Of a stretch of DNA of 39,780 bases, positions 25,801 to 34,707 are shown one piece after another (within the stretch, counting starts at the first letter, position 1; each line of letters starts with the position of its first letter). Where the stretch lies: NCBI RefSeq assembly GCF_002727185.1, contig NZ_NIZW01000043.1, forward strand, positions 1 to 39,780. The letters run 5' to 3'. The position numbers were made by a program, and so were the translations under genes. The DNA comes from Rhodopirellula bahusiensis. GTDB lineage: Bacteria > Planctomycetota > Planctomycetia > Pirellulales > Pirellulaceae. The notes beneath the pieces were generated by a model. It was not told the DNA's origin. It worked only from the letters and a program-made list of their open reading frames with translations, and ran no database searches.

Positions 25801-25867
25801 GGCGACAGCACGGTTGTGTTCTTGAGGTGAAGAAATGAATTGAACGGGATTCAAACGCGAGCAGTCA

Positions 25868-27292
25868 TCAGGAAATCGTTCCGTCAGCCGGTGAACGCTG
25901 CGTCAGCTTGCTGATGAGCAAGTAAAGCACGCCGCAAGTGAACCAACATGGAATCACCGCATAGGCCGCGAAAAATCCTTTTGCCAGGATGAAGTACAAC
26001 GCCACCGCCACCGGCAGCACCCAAGCGATCAAGACAGCGCCATTGATGCGAGCCCCAGTGACCGCCGCGTACTCGGCACGCAAACCAAACTTTTGAATCA
26101 AGTAGAAGTCGACAAAGATGACGGCTCCCATCGTTCCCAGGACCGTTCCATAGGTGCCCACAAAATCGAGCAGTTGAGCCGACAGGTTTGGGAACGCTCC
26201 AGCGATGGTCGCAACCACACCGGCGACCAGTGTCATCGCGGTTCGTGAGCTTCGGGGGAACATCCCCTGAAATGCGAGTCCCGCGCGATAGATCGTCGGG
26301 TTCGCGGTCGTCCAACCCGCGATCACCACGCAAATGATCCCGGTCCATCCGACCGCTTGGTAGGCAAGCAACCCAGGATTCGCGGTGACTTTGCCGTCAT
26401 CGCCGACCACCAACTCCGGCTGCAACTTGATCAACGCGGCCAACAACAATGCCGCCGCGATCCAAGCCATGTAGTGCCCGAGAAACATTCCGATCGCGGG
26501 CGCCCAGCCTGAGGACTTGCTCTTCGCAAAACGGAAGATCGTGAGATCAGACATCCCAAAATGCATCGCGCCGTTGCACAACCAAGCAAAAACCACAATC
26601 TGCCAGAAACTGAACGTCCCCGGCCCGTTCTTTTCTTGAACAAACGCAATCGCATCGGACCAAAACCTGCCTTCTGACAATGCCGATGCGTTGGTGGCAC
26701 CCATTTGAGATAGAGAAACAATTCCGCAGCACGCGAAAACGGCGATCATCCACGGGGCCGCGATATTCGCGATTCTTGCCACGCGTTCATAGCCGCCCGC
26801 CGCAACCGCGGTGATCACGGCGCCGACGATGACCACCAACAATGTGAACGATGGATTGCTCAGACCAAAGAAGTTCTCAGGAACGTCGAAGCTGATATCG
26901 AAGGGAACTCCCACGGCTGATGCGGAGACTGTGACCATCGCACCGGCGAGAAAGCAAAAGAGCAATCCGTTGACCAAGTTGTAGAACTTGACCAGCGAAC
27001 CACCGGCGATGCGTTCGAGCTGATAGTAGAGGGTCAGGCGTTTGGCCATCGCGATCGGGACCACGAGGAATCGCCAAGTCAGCACGGCCAGCAAGTTGCC
27101 GAGCAACAGGCCCAGCAACAAATCCGACAGGCTCGCTCCTGCAGCGAGGAACAGCGGCCCGATCATGAACTCAGTGCCCGCCGCATGCTCGCCGGCGTAC
27201 ATCCCCCAGAACTTCCCGTTTCCCATTCGTGCGGATTCGGGAACGGGTTCGCGTTCAAATTCGCCGCCCGCGTTTGAATTTTCTTCGCTCAT
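25868..27292 (-). CDS. NCS1-family (cytosine/purine permease-like) transporter
   Basis: A 474-residue membrane protein from ATG 27292 with about 12 hydrophobic helices. Near the N-terminus GEHAAGTEFMIGPLFLAAGA resembles the substrate-site region of CodB-like NCS1 transporters, and AIAGWTTANPTIYRAGLAFQ-like sequence (VIAGWTTANPTIYRAG in this protein) is the family-typical conserved loop. NCS1 members usually carry nucleobases, hydantoins or thiamine with Na+ or H+. Here the gene follows rhaA by 88 bp on the same strand and precedes a small membrane protein, so it may carry L-rhamnose or a rhamnose-linked compound. That role is inferred from position only. No other sugar transporter is in the window. 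Confidence 0.8.
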   Translation of the reverse strand: MSEENSNAGGEFEREPVPESARMGNGKFWGMYAGEHAAGTEFMIGPLFLAAGASLSDLLLGLLLGNLLAVLTWRFLVVPIAMAKRLTLYYQLERIAGGSLVKFYNLVNGLLFCFLAGAMVTVSASAVGVPFDISFDVPENFFGLSNPSFTLLVVIVGAVITAVAAGGYERVARIANIAAPWMIAVFACCGIVSLSQMGATNASALSEGRFWSDAIAFVQEKNGPGTFSFWQIVVFAWLCNGAMHFGMSDLTIFRFAKSKSSGWAPAIGMFLGHYMAWIAAALLLAALIKLQPELVVGDDGKVTANPGLLAYQAVGWTGIICVVIAGWTTANPTIYRAGLAFQGMFPRSSRTAMTLVAGVVATIAGAFPNLSAQLLDFVGTYGTVLGTMGAVIFVDFYLIQKFGLRAEYAAVTGARINGAVLIAWVLPVAVALYFILAKGFFAAYAVIPCWFTCGVLYLLISKLTQRSPADGTIS

Positions 27293-27380
27293 CAATGCTC
27301 TCGAGTTCTAAAGATCGGTCGATTCACCGTCGTCTGCTTGTCGGTCCGCCACGACCGCGAATTTGTCGGCGGGAGTTCGA

Positions 27381-28664
27381 TCAAACCAAAGCGGAACTGT
27401 CACTTCGTAGCGACAACACTTTGCTCTCGTATTCCCGCACGTTCTCCAACCAATCCGCTCCCGCGGGCACGTCGACCGATTGGCAATAGTGATTCCAAAC
27501 GGCACCGAGCGAGAGCGTCTTTTGCTCTTCGATCAACGCGAGTCGACCGGTCAGGTCGCCTTCCAGTTCCAGCTTTCGCAGTTGCTCGGTTGGTTCCAAC
27601 AAAGCTGCCAAGACCGCTTTCAATGCGTTGCGAGTTCCAATCGCCCAAGCCGCCACGCGGTTGATGCTGGCGTCGAAGAAATCCAATCCGATGTGCACTC
27701 GTCCCAAGTAATCGCCGCGAACAACTTCTTGCATGATCGATTGCAACTCATCGCTGTACGTGACCACGTGGTCGCTGTCCCAACGCACACCGCGACTGAC
27801 GTGCAGCAACAGTTCAGGAACGTACATCATTACCGCGGAGATCTTGTCCGAGATCGTTTCAGTTGGATGAAAATGCCCCGCGTCCAGGCACAGGACTTTG
27901 TTGCGAGACATCGCGTAGCCCATGTAGAACTCGTGCGAGCCGACCACGTAGCTTTCGCTTCCGATGCCAAACAGTTTGCATTCGACTGCATCGAGAGTTT
28001 GCTCGGCGGGATATTCCGTTGCGAAAATGGAATCCAACGAAGCGGCCAATCGTTCCCGCGGTGCCTTCCGATCGGCGGGCACGTCTTTGTATCCGTCGGG
28101 CACCCAAAAGTTATTGATGCAGGGATTGTTTTGAGCCGCGCCCATCGCGGCGGCGATCTTTCGGCAGGCGATGCCGTGATCGATCCAAAATTGACGAATG
28201 CCTGAATCCGCGTGAGCCAGCGTGAAACCATCCGCCGCGTTGGGATGCGAGAAGTAGCTCGGATTAAAATCCAAGCGGACCTTTTGATCGCGAGCCCAAT
28301 CGATCCAGCCCTGGAAGTGTTCGACCTCGATCTCATCGCGATCGACGCGGCTCTTGAAGTCACCATAAAGAGCGTGCAGGTTGAGTCGGTGATTGCCCGG
28401 GATCAGCGAATAAGCCAATTCCAGATCGCTTTGCAGCTCATCGATCGTGCGAGCCCGCCCCGGATAATTGCCGGTCACCGCCAACCCGTTCCCGAGTGCT
28501 CCGTCATCGCCTTCGAAGCCCTTCACGTCATCGCCTTGCCAGCAATGGACCGAGATTTCCACGTCTCGCATGCGTTGCAAAGCCGAATCGACATCGACTC
28601 CAATCGCCTGGTATTCCTCTCGGGCCAACTCAAAAGCCTTCTCGATATTGCCAGCTCGATTCAT
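27381..28664 (-). CDS. rhaA: L-rhamnose isomerase
   Basis: A 427-residue cytoplasmic enzyme that interconverts L-rhamnose and L-rhamnulose. The length is close to E. coli RhaA (419). Family-typical segments are seen: [17 protein letters not shown] near 35-51, NLHALYGDF near 95-103, [20 protein letters not shown] near 132-151, and the metal-site region with [20 protein letters not shown] and [18 protein letters not shown]. The aspartate, histidine and glutamate residues of the metal site are present in these blocks. It heads a minus-strand unit with the permease and the two-helix protein, and diverges from the AraC-family regulator with about 200 bp between them. The ATG at 28664 is preceded only by a weak GAGA. 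Confidence 0.95.
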   Translation of the reverse strand: MNRAGNIEKAFELAREEYQAIGVDVDSALQRMRDVEISVHCWQGDDVKGFEGDDGALGNGLAVTGNYPGRARTIDELQSDLELAYSLIPGNHRLNLHALYGDFKSRVDRDEIEVEHFQGWIDWARDQKVRLDFNPSYFSHPNAADGFTLAHADSGIRQFWIDHGIACRKIAAAMGAAQNNPCINNFWVPDGYKDVPADRKAPRERLAASLDSIFATEYPAEQTLDAVECKLFGIGSESYVVGSHEFYMGYAMSRNKVLCLDAGHFHPTETISDKISAVMMYVPELLLHVSRGVRWDSDHVVTYSDELQSIMQEVVRGDYLGRVHIGLDFFDASINRVAAWAIGTRNALKAVLAALLEPTEQLRKLELEGDLTGRLALIEEQKTLSLGAVWNHYCQSVDVPAGADWLENVREYESKVLSLRSDSSALV

Positions 28665-28862
28665 GATCTCAATGCCTGGTCTAAGGGCGGTGTGCGTGTC
28701 TGTCCGGCCACCTGGCGTGACCCATCTTTCCGTAGCCTACCCGAGGGAGCAACGACAAACCTTGACATTCTTGCCGATAACAAGACAATCGTGCCACCTG
28801 GAATTGCTTTTCTGAAACAGCCAAATCAAGCCAAAAACTCCAGTCCAAGGTGCCCCGGAGCC
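28665..28862. promoter_or_regulatory. Divergent control region between rhaA and the AraC-type regulator
   Basis: About 200 bases that must hold both promoters. On the plus strand TTGACA (28762-28767) is followed after 16 bases by GACAAT (28784-28789), a fair -35/-10 pair for the regulator. The spacer holds an inverted repeat TCTTG-N7-CAAGA (28769-28785), a possible operator. No strong direct repeats of the AraC type are obvious. Confidence 0.45.
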
Positions 28863-29735
28863 ATGTCCGAGATGATCCCGACGCTGAAAAAGGAGGACTG
28901 GTTTCACCCCGACGGCTTTCCGATCGTGGTCGAACGGCGTGACCCGCAAGAACCCTTCGGGTTGCATTGCCACGAATTCGCCGAGATCGTCATCATCACC
29001 GGCGGCAAAGGCGTTCATATCACCGGCGAGGACAGCTACGAATTGGTGACGGGAGACACGTTTGTGATCGGTGGCGACCGACCGCATGACTACTTGAACA
29101 TGGATCAATTGAGCCTGATCAACATCTTGTTTGATCCGCTCGAGTTGCCGCTTTCGATTGGCGATCTGCAATCGTTGTCCGGCTACCACGCCTTGTTCAC
29201 GCTCGAGCCAGCCTGGAGAAAGCGGCATCAATTCACCAGCCGCTTGCAGCTCAATCCAGCGGAATTGATCGAGACGCTTCGTTATATCGAATCATTGGAT
29301 CAAGAGCTGAAGCAACGCTCCGCTGGCTTTCGAACCATGGCGACACTCACGATGTTGCAATTGGTCACCTTTCTATCGAGGTGCTACAGCCGAACACGCA
29401 ATCCCGAGAGCAAGAAATTACTTCGCATCGCCGAAGCGATTTCGCACATCCAGCGACACTTTGATCGCTCGATTTCGTTGGATGACTTGGTCGAGATTTC
29501 GGGAATGTCTCGCCGGAATTTCATTCGCACCTTTGAAGGCACGATGGAGACTTCCCCGATCAAGTATTTGATCCAAGTGCGGATTCAAGAAGCCAGTCGC
29601 TTGCTTCGCAGCACCGATCGATCGATCACCGACATCGCCTTTGACGTCGGTTTTTCAGACAGCAACTACTTCAGCCGACAGTTCCGAACCCACCTCGGCT
29701 TGTCGCCTCGCGAATACAGAAAGCAAATGCGATAA
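28863..29735 (+). CDS. AraC-family transcriptional regulator (RhaS/RhaR-like)
   Basis: A 290-residue regulator from ATG 28863; ATG 28872 three codons in has a better-spaced GGAG upstream and is equally likely. Residues about 15-110 form a cupin-type sensing domain ([37 protein letters not shown]). Residues about 190-288 form the two helix-turn-helix DNA-binding domain ([20 protein letters not shown] and [20 protein letters not shown]). This layout matches the E. coli RhaS/RhaR and AraC type that respond to a sugar. Its position, divergent from rhaA and convergent with the aldolase, makes rhamnose or rhamnulose the probable ligand. Whether it also controls the sulfatase series is not shown. 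Confidence 0.9.
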   Translation: MSEMIPTLKKEDWFHPDGFPIVVERRDPQEPFGLHCHEFAEIVIITGGKGVHITGEDSYELVTGDTFVIGGDRPHDYLNMDQLSLINILFDPLELPLSIGDLQSLSGYHALFTLEPAWRKRHQFTSRLQLNPAELIETLRYIESLDQELKQRSAGFRTMATLTMLQLVTFLSRCYSRTRNPESKKLLRIAEAISHIQRHFDRSISLDDLVEISGMSRRNFIRTFEGTMETSPIKYLIQVRIQEASRLLRSTDRSITDIAFDVGFSDSNYFSRQFRTHLGLSPREYRKQMR

Positions 29736-29749
29736 GAACCACGTTGACG

Positions 29750-29777
29750 TAGCGGAAGGGCGCGAGCCCTCCGGTTC
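29750..29777. repeat. Short GC-rich hairpin repeat
   Basis: TAGCGGAAGGGCGCGAGCCC and the following bases form an AGGGC-GCGA-GCCCT stem extended by CGG/CCG. Its composition differs from the adjacent genes and looks like a dispersed planctomycete intergenic repeat rather than a gene-specific signal. Confidence 0.5.
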
Positions 29778-29800
29778 CTCACCGGGCGGCTTGCGCCACA

Positions 29801-29841
29801 CCGCTAACATCGTGACTTGTTGTTCACGCGATGTTAAGCGG
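29801..29841. terminator. Terminator-like hairpin between regulator and aldolase
   Basis: CCGCTAACATCGTGA (29801-29815) pairs with TCACGCGATGTTAAGCGG (29824-29841), a stem of about 15 bp with small bulges, between two convergent genes. This is the expected place for a shared terminator. There is no long T-run. Confidence 0.5.
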
Positions 29842-29847
29842 CAAAGG

Positions 29848-31140
29848 TCACGCCAGGTGGAACTGTTCGCACAGTTCGTCGATGACGTCTTGCTGCATCA
29901 CCGAAACGTCCCCGATCGCTTTCGCATTGATCACGGCTTCGGCGGTGGATTCGAGCACTTCCAAGCGATCGAATGCATCCAGCACCGTGGTACCGGTCAC
30001 CAACACGCCATCGTTTTCAAGAATCGCGGCTGGGTTGCGACTGCACACGTAGTCGGCAATGGATTCATCGCCTGAATACTGGACTCCGTAGGGAGCACGA
30101 GCCACATCACGCAGGAAGACGTAGCTTTCAGGAATCGTACGAACATCCAAGGGCACGCTGGTGACGCTGAACGCCGTCGCGTTGACCGGATGAGCGAACA
30201 CGATCGCTTGCACGTGCGGGTGTTTTTCGTAGATCGCTCGGTGAGCGTTGGCAGCGCGACTGGCCAGTTTTCCGTATTCACGAAATTCGCCATTGATCAA
30301 CACAAAGTCCTCCGCCCTCAACAGCTCACGGTCTCGCTGCGTTGGCGTGATCAAGAACGAATTGTCTTTCAGACGAGCTGAAAAACTGCCTTCCGTGCTG
30401 ATCAACAAACGCTGGCGGCAACCGCGACGCACGAACTCGCAGAGTTGCCGTCGCAATTCTTGTTCTTGCGTGGTGGCGGCGGGCGGTTGGTAGCTGACGA
30501 AGTCAACGCTTCGGTGAGCCGCTTGATCCAGTTGGGAATCGTCGAGGTATTGAACCTCACCGATCTGCTTGGCTTTGATCAGCGTTTTGCCTGCGAATTC
30601 GAAGGCCTCGAATCGTTGGAACGCGGACGCGAAATCTTGGCCGGCCACGACGACGCCGTGGTTTTCCAAGATCACGCTGTCGCATCCGTCTTCGAACTGT
30701 TTCGCAATGCTGGCCCCAAGAGCTTCCGTTCCTGGGCAAGCGTAAGGTGCGAAACCGACTTTGCCGCAAACACTGTGTGCTTGATGGAACAACCGCGTGT
30801 CGGGTGTCCCGCGGCAAATGCTGAAGGCGACCAACGCGACCGGGTGAGCGTGCACGATCGCCTTCACGTCCGGGCGGGCTTCGTAGATCGCTTTGTGAAA
30901 CGGAAACTCCGAGGATGGCGGGTGCGGGCCATCGACCGATCCATCGGCGCGAACGCAGATGATGTCGTTCCGAGTCAGGTTGCCTTTGTCGACTCTCGCC
31001 GGCGTGATCCAAATGTTGCCTTCGCTGTCTCGAATCGACAGATTGCCACCCGAAGTCGTCGTCATGCGGTAACGATAGATCCGATCCATCGTTTGCATGA
31101 TTCGGTCCCGTGGATGTTGGACATCTCGCGAATGGCTCAT
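29848..31140 (-). CDS. Two-domain class II aldolase, C-terminal half degenerate
   Basis: A 430-residue protein made of two FucA/AraD-type domains; single-domain FucA is about 215 residues. The N-terminal domain (about 10-205) has all family residues: SGGNLSIRD, Glu 78 in PPSSEFPFH, zinc ligands His 97 and His 99 in VHAH, and His 161 in ENHG. The C-terminal domain (about 225-425) keeps the fold pattern ([39 protein letters not shown]) but the Glu is Ala 296, the first His is Phe 315 and the third is Asp 377; only His 317 remains. Class II aldolases of this type cleave L-fuculose- or L-rhamnulose-1-phosphate to dihydroxyacetone phosphate and lactaldehyde. Context (rhaA, aldehyde dehydrogenase) points to rhamnulose-1-phosphate. 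It follows the dehydrogenase by 45 bp. Confidence 0.9.
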   Translation of the reverse strand: MSHSRDVQHPRDRIMQTMDRIYRYRMTTTSGGNLSIRDSEGNIWITPARVDKGNLTRNDIICVRADGSVDGPHPPSSEFPFHKAIYEARPDVKAIVHAHPVALVAFSICRGTPDTRLFHQAHSVCGKVGFAPYACPGTEALGASIAKQFEDGCDSVILENHGVVVAGQDFASAFQRFEAFEFAGKTLIKAKQIGEVQYLDDSQLDQAAHRSVDFVSYQPPAATTQEQELRRQLCEFVRRGCRQRLLISTEGSFSARLKDNSFLITPTQRDRELLRAEDFVLINGEFREYGKLASRAANAHRAIYEKHPHVQAIVFAHPVNATAFSVTSVPLDVRTIPESYVFLRDVARAPYGVQYSGDESIADYVCSRNPAAILENDGVLVTGTTVLDAFDRLEVLESTAEAVINAKAIGDVSVMQQDVIDELCEQFHLA

Positions 31141-31185
31141 TCTATTCCCGTCGGTGAAGGTTCGATCAAAGGTCAGCGAAGACGA

Positions 31186-32673
31186 TTACAGAGGCCGGAC
31201 AACCGACGTGCTGCGGTAGTAATCCATCAACGTTTCAGGCGAAAGCACGCCGCCGCCCATGCCGCTTTTCTTGACTCCGCCGTACGGGACACCGTGTGCG
31301 AACACGTTGTGAGCGTTGATCCAACTGTTGCCAGCGATCATCGCTTCGGCGACCCGGTTGGCTCGTTCGGCGTCGGTCGTCCAAACACTGTTGGCCAACC
31401 CGTAGTCGGTGTCGTTGGCTTTCGCGATCGCGTCCGCTTCATTGGAAAATTTCGCCAGGTAAGCCACCGGACCAAAGATTTCTTCGCGAGCGGCAACGTT
31501 GTCCAGCGGTCCGGCCAACAAAGTTGGTTTGACATAGTTTCCGTTCAGGCCGTCGACCGTCGCGGGACCACCACCGCACAAGCACTGGGCTCCTCCTGCG
31601 GTGCCTTTTTCTTGGTACCCGAGAACACGTTCGCGTTGTTTCGGATTCACAACCGGGCCCATGTCACTGTTCGGGTCCAGTGGGTGACCGATGCGGACTT
31701 TTTCCATCAACTGTTTGCACTCGGAGACGAATTCGTCGTAGATGTTTTCGTGGATCAACCAACGCGTTGCATCGCAGCAGACTTGACCGGTATGGAATGT
31801 GATCGCACCAACCAACGCTTGCGCGGTGGCTTTGACATCGACATCATCGAAAACGACCGCGGCACCCTTGCCACCCAATTCCAGCTTGACCGGCACCAGG
31901 TTGCGTCCGCAAGATTCACCGACCAAGCGGCCGACTTCGGGCGAACCGGTGAACGACATGCGTTTGATTTGAGTGTTGTTGGTCAGGGCTGCTCCCGCGG
32001 TTGCGCCTCGACCGGTGACGACGTTGATCACGCCATCCGGCACACCGACTTCTTTGGCCAATTGAGCCAAGTAGATCGCCGAGAGCGAGGTGTCTTCGGC
32101 GGGTTTGATCACCACGGTGTTGCCGGCAGCCAATGCTGGCGAGATTCCCCAACCGATCAAGAGGAACGGGAAGTTCCATGGGAAGATGAAAGCACAGGCA
32201 CCCCAAGGTTGTTTGACCGTGTAAGCATCGTGGCCCGGCACATCCAGCTTCGTACGTTTCTCGACTTGGTCGGACAGGCCGACGAAGTAACGCATCGTGT
32301 CGACGAAGTTCTGCACGTCGCCGGCGGCTTGGGCTTCGATCTTGCCGGCATCGAGAGCCTCGATTTGGGCGATGATCGTTTTGTGACTTTCGACTGCATC
32401 GGCGAGTTTGAGCAGGATGCTGCTGCGCTCTTCTTGGGACAATCCAGCCCAAGCCGGGAACGCTTCGTTGGCGATTTCCACCGCACGATCAATCTCGGCC
32501 GAATTCAAATCGTGGATCTCAGCGAGCTGATCGCCCGAGCCTGGATCGATCGTTGCGAGCACGTTTCCCTGCTCGCTCGGGAAGGCTTTTCCGCCGACGA
32601 AGCTCGCCAGGGGTGATTGATCCAGGAACGATTGAACTTCGGGAAGCAATGTGTGTTGGGTTGCGACGCTCAT
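31186..32673 (-). CDS. NAD(P)-dependent aldehyde dehydrogenase, probable lactaldehyde dehydrogenase
   Basis: A 495-residue aldehyde dehydrogenase. The family residues are present: FPWNFPF with Asn 167, Lys 190 in VIKPAED, FTGSPEVGR for the cofactor, general base Glu 265 in LELGGKG, and the catalytic Cys 299 in GQVCCDATR, with EEIFGPV after it. Its neighbours, the class II aldolase 45 bp downstream and rhaA nearby, make L-lactaldehyde the likely substrate, giving L-lactate. No extra N- or C-terminal peptide of the type that targets enzymes to microcompartments is seen, so it is probably a soluble cytoplasmic enzyme. The second sulfatase gene of the series ends 72 bp upstream. Confidence 0.9.
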   Translation of the reverse strand: MSVATQHTLLPEVQSFLDQSPLASFVGGKAFPSEQGNVLATIDPGSGDQLAEIHDLNSAEIDRAVEIANEAFPAWAGLSQEERSSILLKLADAVESHKTIIAQIEALDAGKIEAQAAGDVQNFVDTMRYFVGLSDQVEKRTKLDVPGHDAYTVKQPWGACAFIFPWNFPFLLIGWGISPALAAGNTVVIKPAEDTSLSAIYLAQLAKEVGVPDGVINVVTGRGATAGAALTNNTQIKRMSFTGSPEVGRLVGESCGRNLVPVKLELGGKGAAVVFDDVDVKATAQALVGAITFHTGQVCCDATRWLIHENIYDEFVSECKQLMEKVRIGHPLDPNSDMGPVVNPKQRERVLGYQEKGTAGGAQCLCGGGPATVDGLNGNYVKPTLLAGPLDNVAAREEIFGPVAYLAKFSNEADAIAKANDTDYGLANSVWTTDAERANRVAEAMIAGNSWINAHNVFAHGVPYGGVKKSGMGGGVLSPETLMDYYRSTSVVRPL

Positions 32674-32745
32674 ATTCTTTCTCGCTCGAACTTTCTCTGC
32701 GGTAAATGGGGTGAAATAGCAGTGTACAACGATTGTCGATGGACT

Positions 32746-34707
32746 TCATCGAGGCAGCGGGCGTTGAACGGGAAGCCCATCCAACAAACCGGGGCGGGTG
32801 GGGCCCGTTCGAAACCGGTACCAGTACGCTCCGTCGTTCAAACCTCCGACGGGTTGATTTCCGACCGTGATCCAACCTGGATCTGACAGTGCGAAATAAG
32901 TCGTGTTTGGCTTCAACCGCGGCAAATTGTTGAATGTGATTTGCCGAGTGCCCTCGTCAGGATGGCCCGGTTCAGGATCCGCTTGCCAGACCACTGTTTG
33001 GGTGTCACCGGCTTCGTACAAACGAAAGGTTTTGCCGGTTGAGTTCGCAAACTGAATCGGCTTCGAAAAGTGAAAACTCAGATCCGTGTCACACGGAACA
33101 TCCATCGCGGACATCGCGGGAACGGCACGCACGTAAGCGGGCATGATCATGCGAATGCGGTGGTATCCCCAACCTTCCTGGTATTCCTTCAGCGGTGAAC
33201 GCCAAGATGCAGGCATCGTTGTGCGTTCGCGAGCGAACTGAAACCACGCGTTGCTCATCGCTGTCAACACGTCGAGGCGTTCGGCCGCCAAATCCTGTGA
33301 CTCAGCCGGATCGCTTTGAATGTCGTACAGTCGCCACGGCCCGTCACTGATGCTGGAAATTTTCCAGTTGCCTTTGGTCAGTGCTTTGCCGGTTTGGTTG
33401 AAGCACCAAAACATCTCGTCGTGAATCGCGAGTTCCGGCAGATCAGGATTTCGAAGCAATGGCAACAACGAACTTCCATACAACGGTTCCAGTTTGCGAT
33501 CGCCGTCATGAGTTGGATATTCAGCACCCGCTAATTCAAGCAGCGTTGGATACAGATCGGTGACATGCAATCGCTGTTTCCGAATGGCTCCTTCCTGTCC
33601 CGACAATTGAGCTGGCCAACGCACGATCAACGGCACGGACACGCCGCCTTCTTGAGCACATGATTTGTACCAGCGAAACGGTGTGTTCTTCAGATACGAC
33701 CAACCGTTGGACACGAACGCATTGCTACCGGGGGCCCATGGAATTTGTTGGTCATAGTTGTGGATGTTGCCGTTGCTGTAAGCGCCGCCATTGTCCGCCA
33801 TGAAGATCACGATGGTGTCTTCGTCCAGACCTTGGTCGCTCAAGTGTTGGAGCAAGCGACCGACGTTCCAGTCCAATCGATCCAGCATCCCGGCGTAGGC
33901 CGCCATTCGTCGGCTTTCCTGCGATTGAATCGACGCCGACAATTCCTCCCAACGTCGCACTTCAGCATCCGGTTCGGACATCACGTAGCGTTCGTCGATC
34001 AATCCCATCGCGATCATTCGGTCGTAGCGATCGCGACGCAGTCTTTCCCAGCCCGCCCGGTAGCGCTCGTAGTACTTTTCAACTTTCTCACGGGGCGCGT
34101 GCAGCGGCGTGTGCGGTGCGTTGAACGAAACGAGCGTGAAGAACGGTTTGCCTTGCGTTCGTGCTGACTCAATCTCTTCGATGGCACGGTCCGTGAACGC
34201 GTCCGAGCTGTACCATTCCTCGGTCACGGGCTTGGGTACGTCACGGTCCGTTTGAATCGCTAGCTTGCCATTCTCCATACCAGTCCAACTGTCGATCGCA
34301 CCTCCGAGGAATCCGTAGAACGATTCAAAGCCCGCGTCCATTGGATTACCGGGTTGATGCCACTTGCCAGCAAGCGAAGTCGCGTAGCCAGCTTTCTTCA
34401 GCAGGCGTGCCACCGGTAACGAGCGTCGATAGTTGTCCGATTGAGTATGTGTGTGCCCCGTCATCAGGCTCGTTCGAGTCACCACGCACATTGGGTTGAC
34501 ATGAAATTCGCTGAAGCGAACCCCTTCGGATGCCAACCGATCCAAATGCGGTGTGTCGATCTCACCGCCGTAGCAGCCAAGATCCGAGTAGCCCACATCG
34601 TCCGCGATGATGAGCAACACGTTTGGCTTGTCCGTCGCCGAAGCCTTGGATTCAACCGACAACACGATCAGCAGGATGCCGACGAGGAGAGGCAACGATC
34701 TCAACAT
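32746..34707 (-). CDS. Secreted sulfatase with atypical CVVTR site and Ig-like C-terminal domain
   Basis: A 653-residue type I sulfatase from ATG 34707; the frame runs further up to a GTG inside the previous gene. Residues 1-24 are a signal peptide. The alkaline phosphatase-type fold is clear: KPNVLLIIADDVGYSDLGCY with metal-binding Asp pair, the site MCVVTRTSLMTG, AGKWHQPG and VIFMADNGG. Sulfatases need a Cys or Ser in a CxPxR-type motif to be made into formylglycine; here Cys 74 and Arg 78 are kept but the Pro is Val 76. Residues about 525-645 resemble a Big_5/SbsA Ig-like domain (VPCDTDLSFHFSKPIQF). The ATG overlaps the stop of the upstream sulfatase by one base (TGATG), so translation is probably coupled. 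Confidence 0.9.
   Translation of the reverse strand: MLRSLPLLVGILLIVLSVESKASATDKPNVLLIIADDVGYSDLGCYGGEIDTPHLDRLASEGVRFSEFHVNPMCVVTRTSLMTGHTHTQSDNYRRSLPVARLLKKAGYATSLAGKWHQPGNPMDAGFESFYGFLGGAIDSWTGMENGKLAIQTDRDVPKPVTEEWYSSDAFTDRAIEEIESARTQGKPFFTLVSFNAPHTPLHAPREKVEKYYERYRAGWERLRRDRYDRMIAMGLIDERYVMSEPDAEVRRWEELSASIQSQESRRMAAYAGMLDRLDWNVGRLLQHLSDQGLDEDTIVIFMADNGGAYSNGNIHNYDQQIPWAPGSNAFVSNGWSYLKNTPFRWYKSCAQEGGVSVPLIVRWPAQLSGQEGAIRKQRLHVTDLYPTLLELAGAEYPTHDGDRKLEPLYGSSLLPLLRNPDLPELAIHDEMFWCFNQTGKALTKGNWKISSISDGPWRLYDIQSDPAESQDLAAERLDVLTAMSNAWFQFARERTTMPASWRSPLKEYQEGWGYHRIRMIMPAYVRAVPAMSAMDVPCDTDLSFHFSKPIQFANSTGKTFRLYEAGDTQTVVWQADPEPGHPDEGTRQITFNNLPRLKPNTTYFALSDPGWITVGNQPVGGLNDGAYWYRFRTGPTRPGLLDGLPVQRPLPR

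Noticed and set aside
30445..32616. A 723-codon plus-strand open frame over the aldolase and aldehyde dehydrogenase genes
   Set aside because: It is the mirror of two well-supported minus-strand enzymes with all catalytic residues; its translation has no recognisable domain.
27381..32673. Bacterial microcompartment locus
   Set aside because: Planctomycetes can degrade fucose and rhamnose in a microcompartment, but no shell protein gene or targeting peptide is present here.
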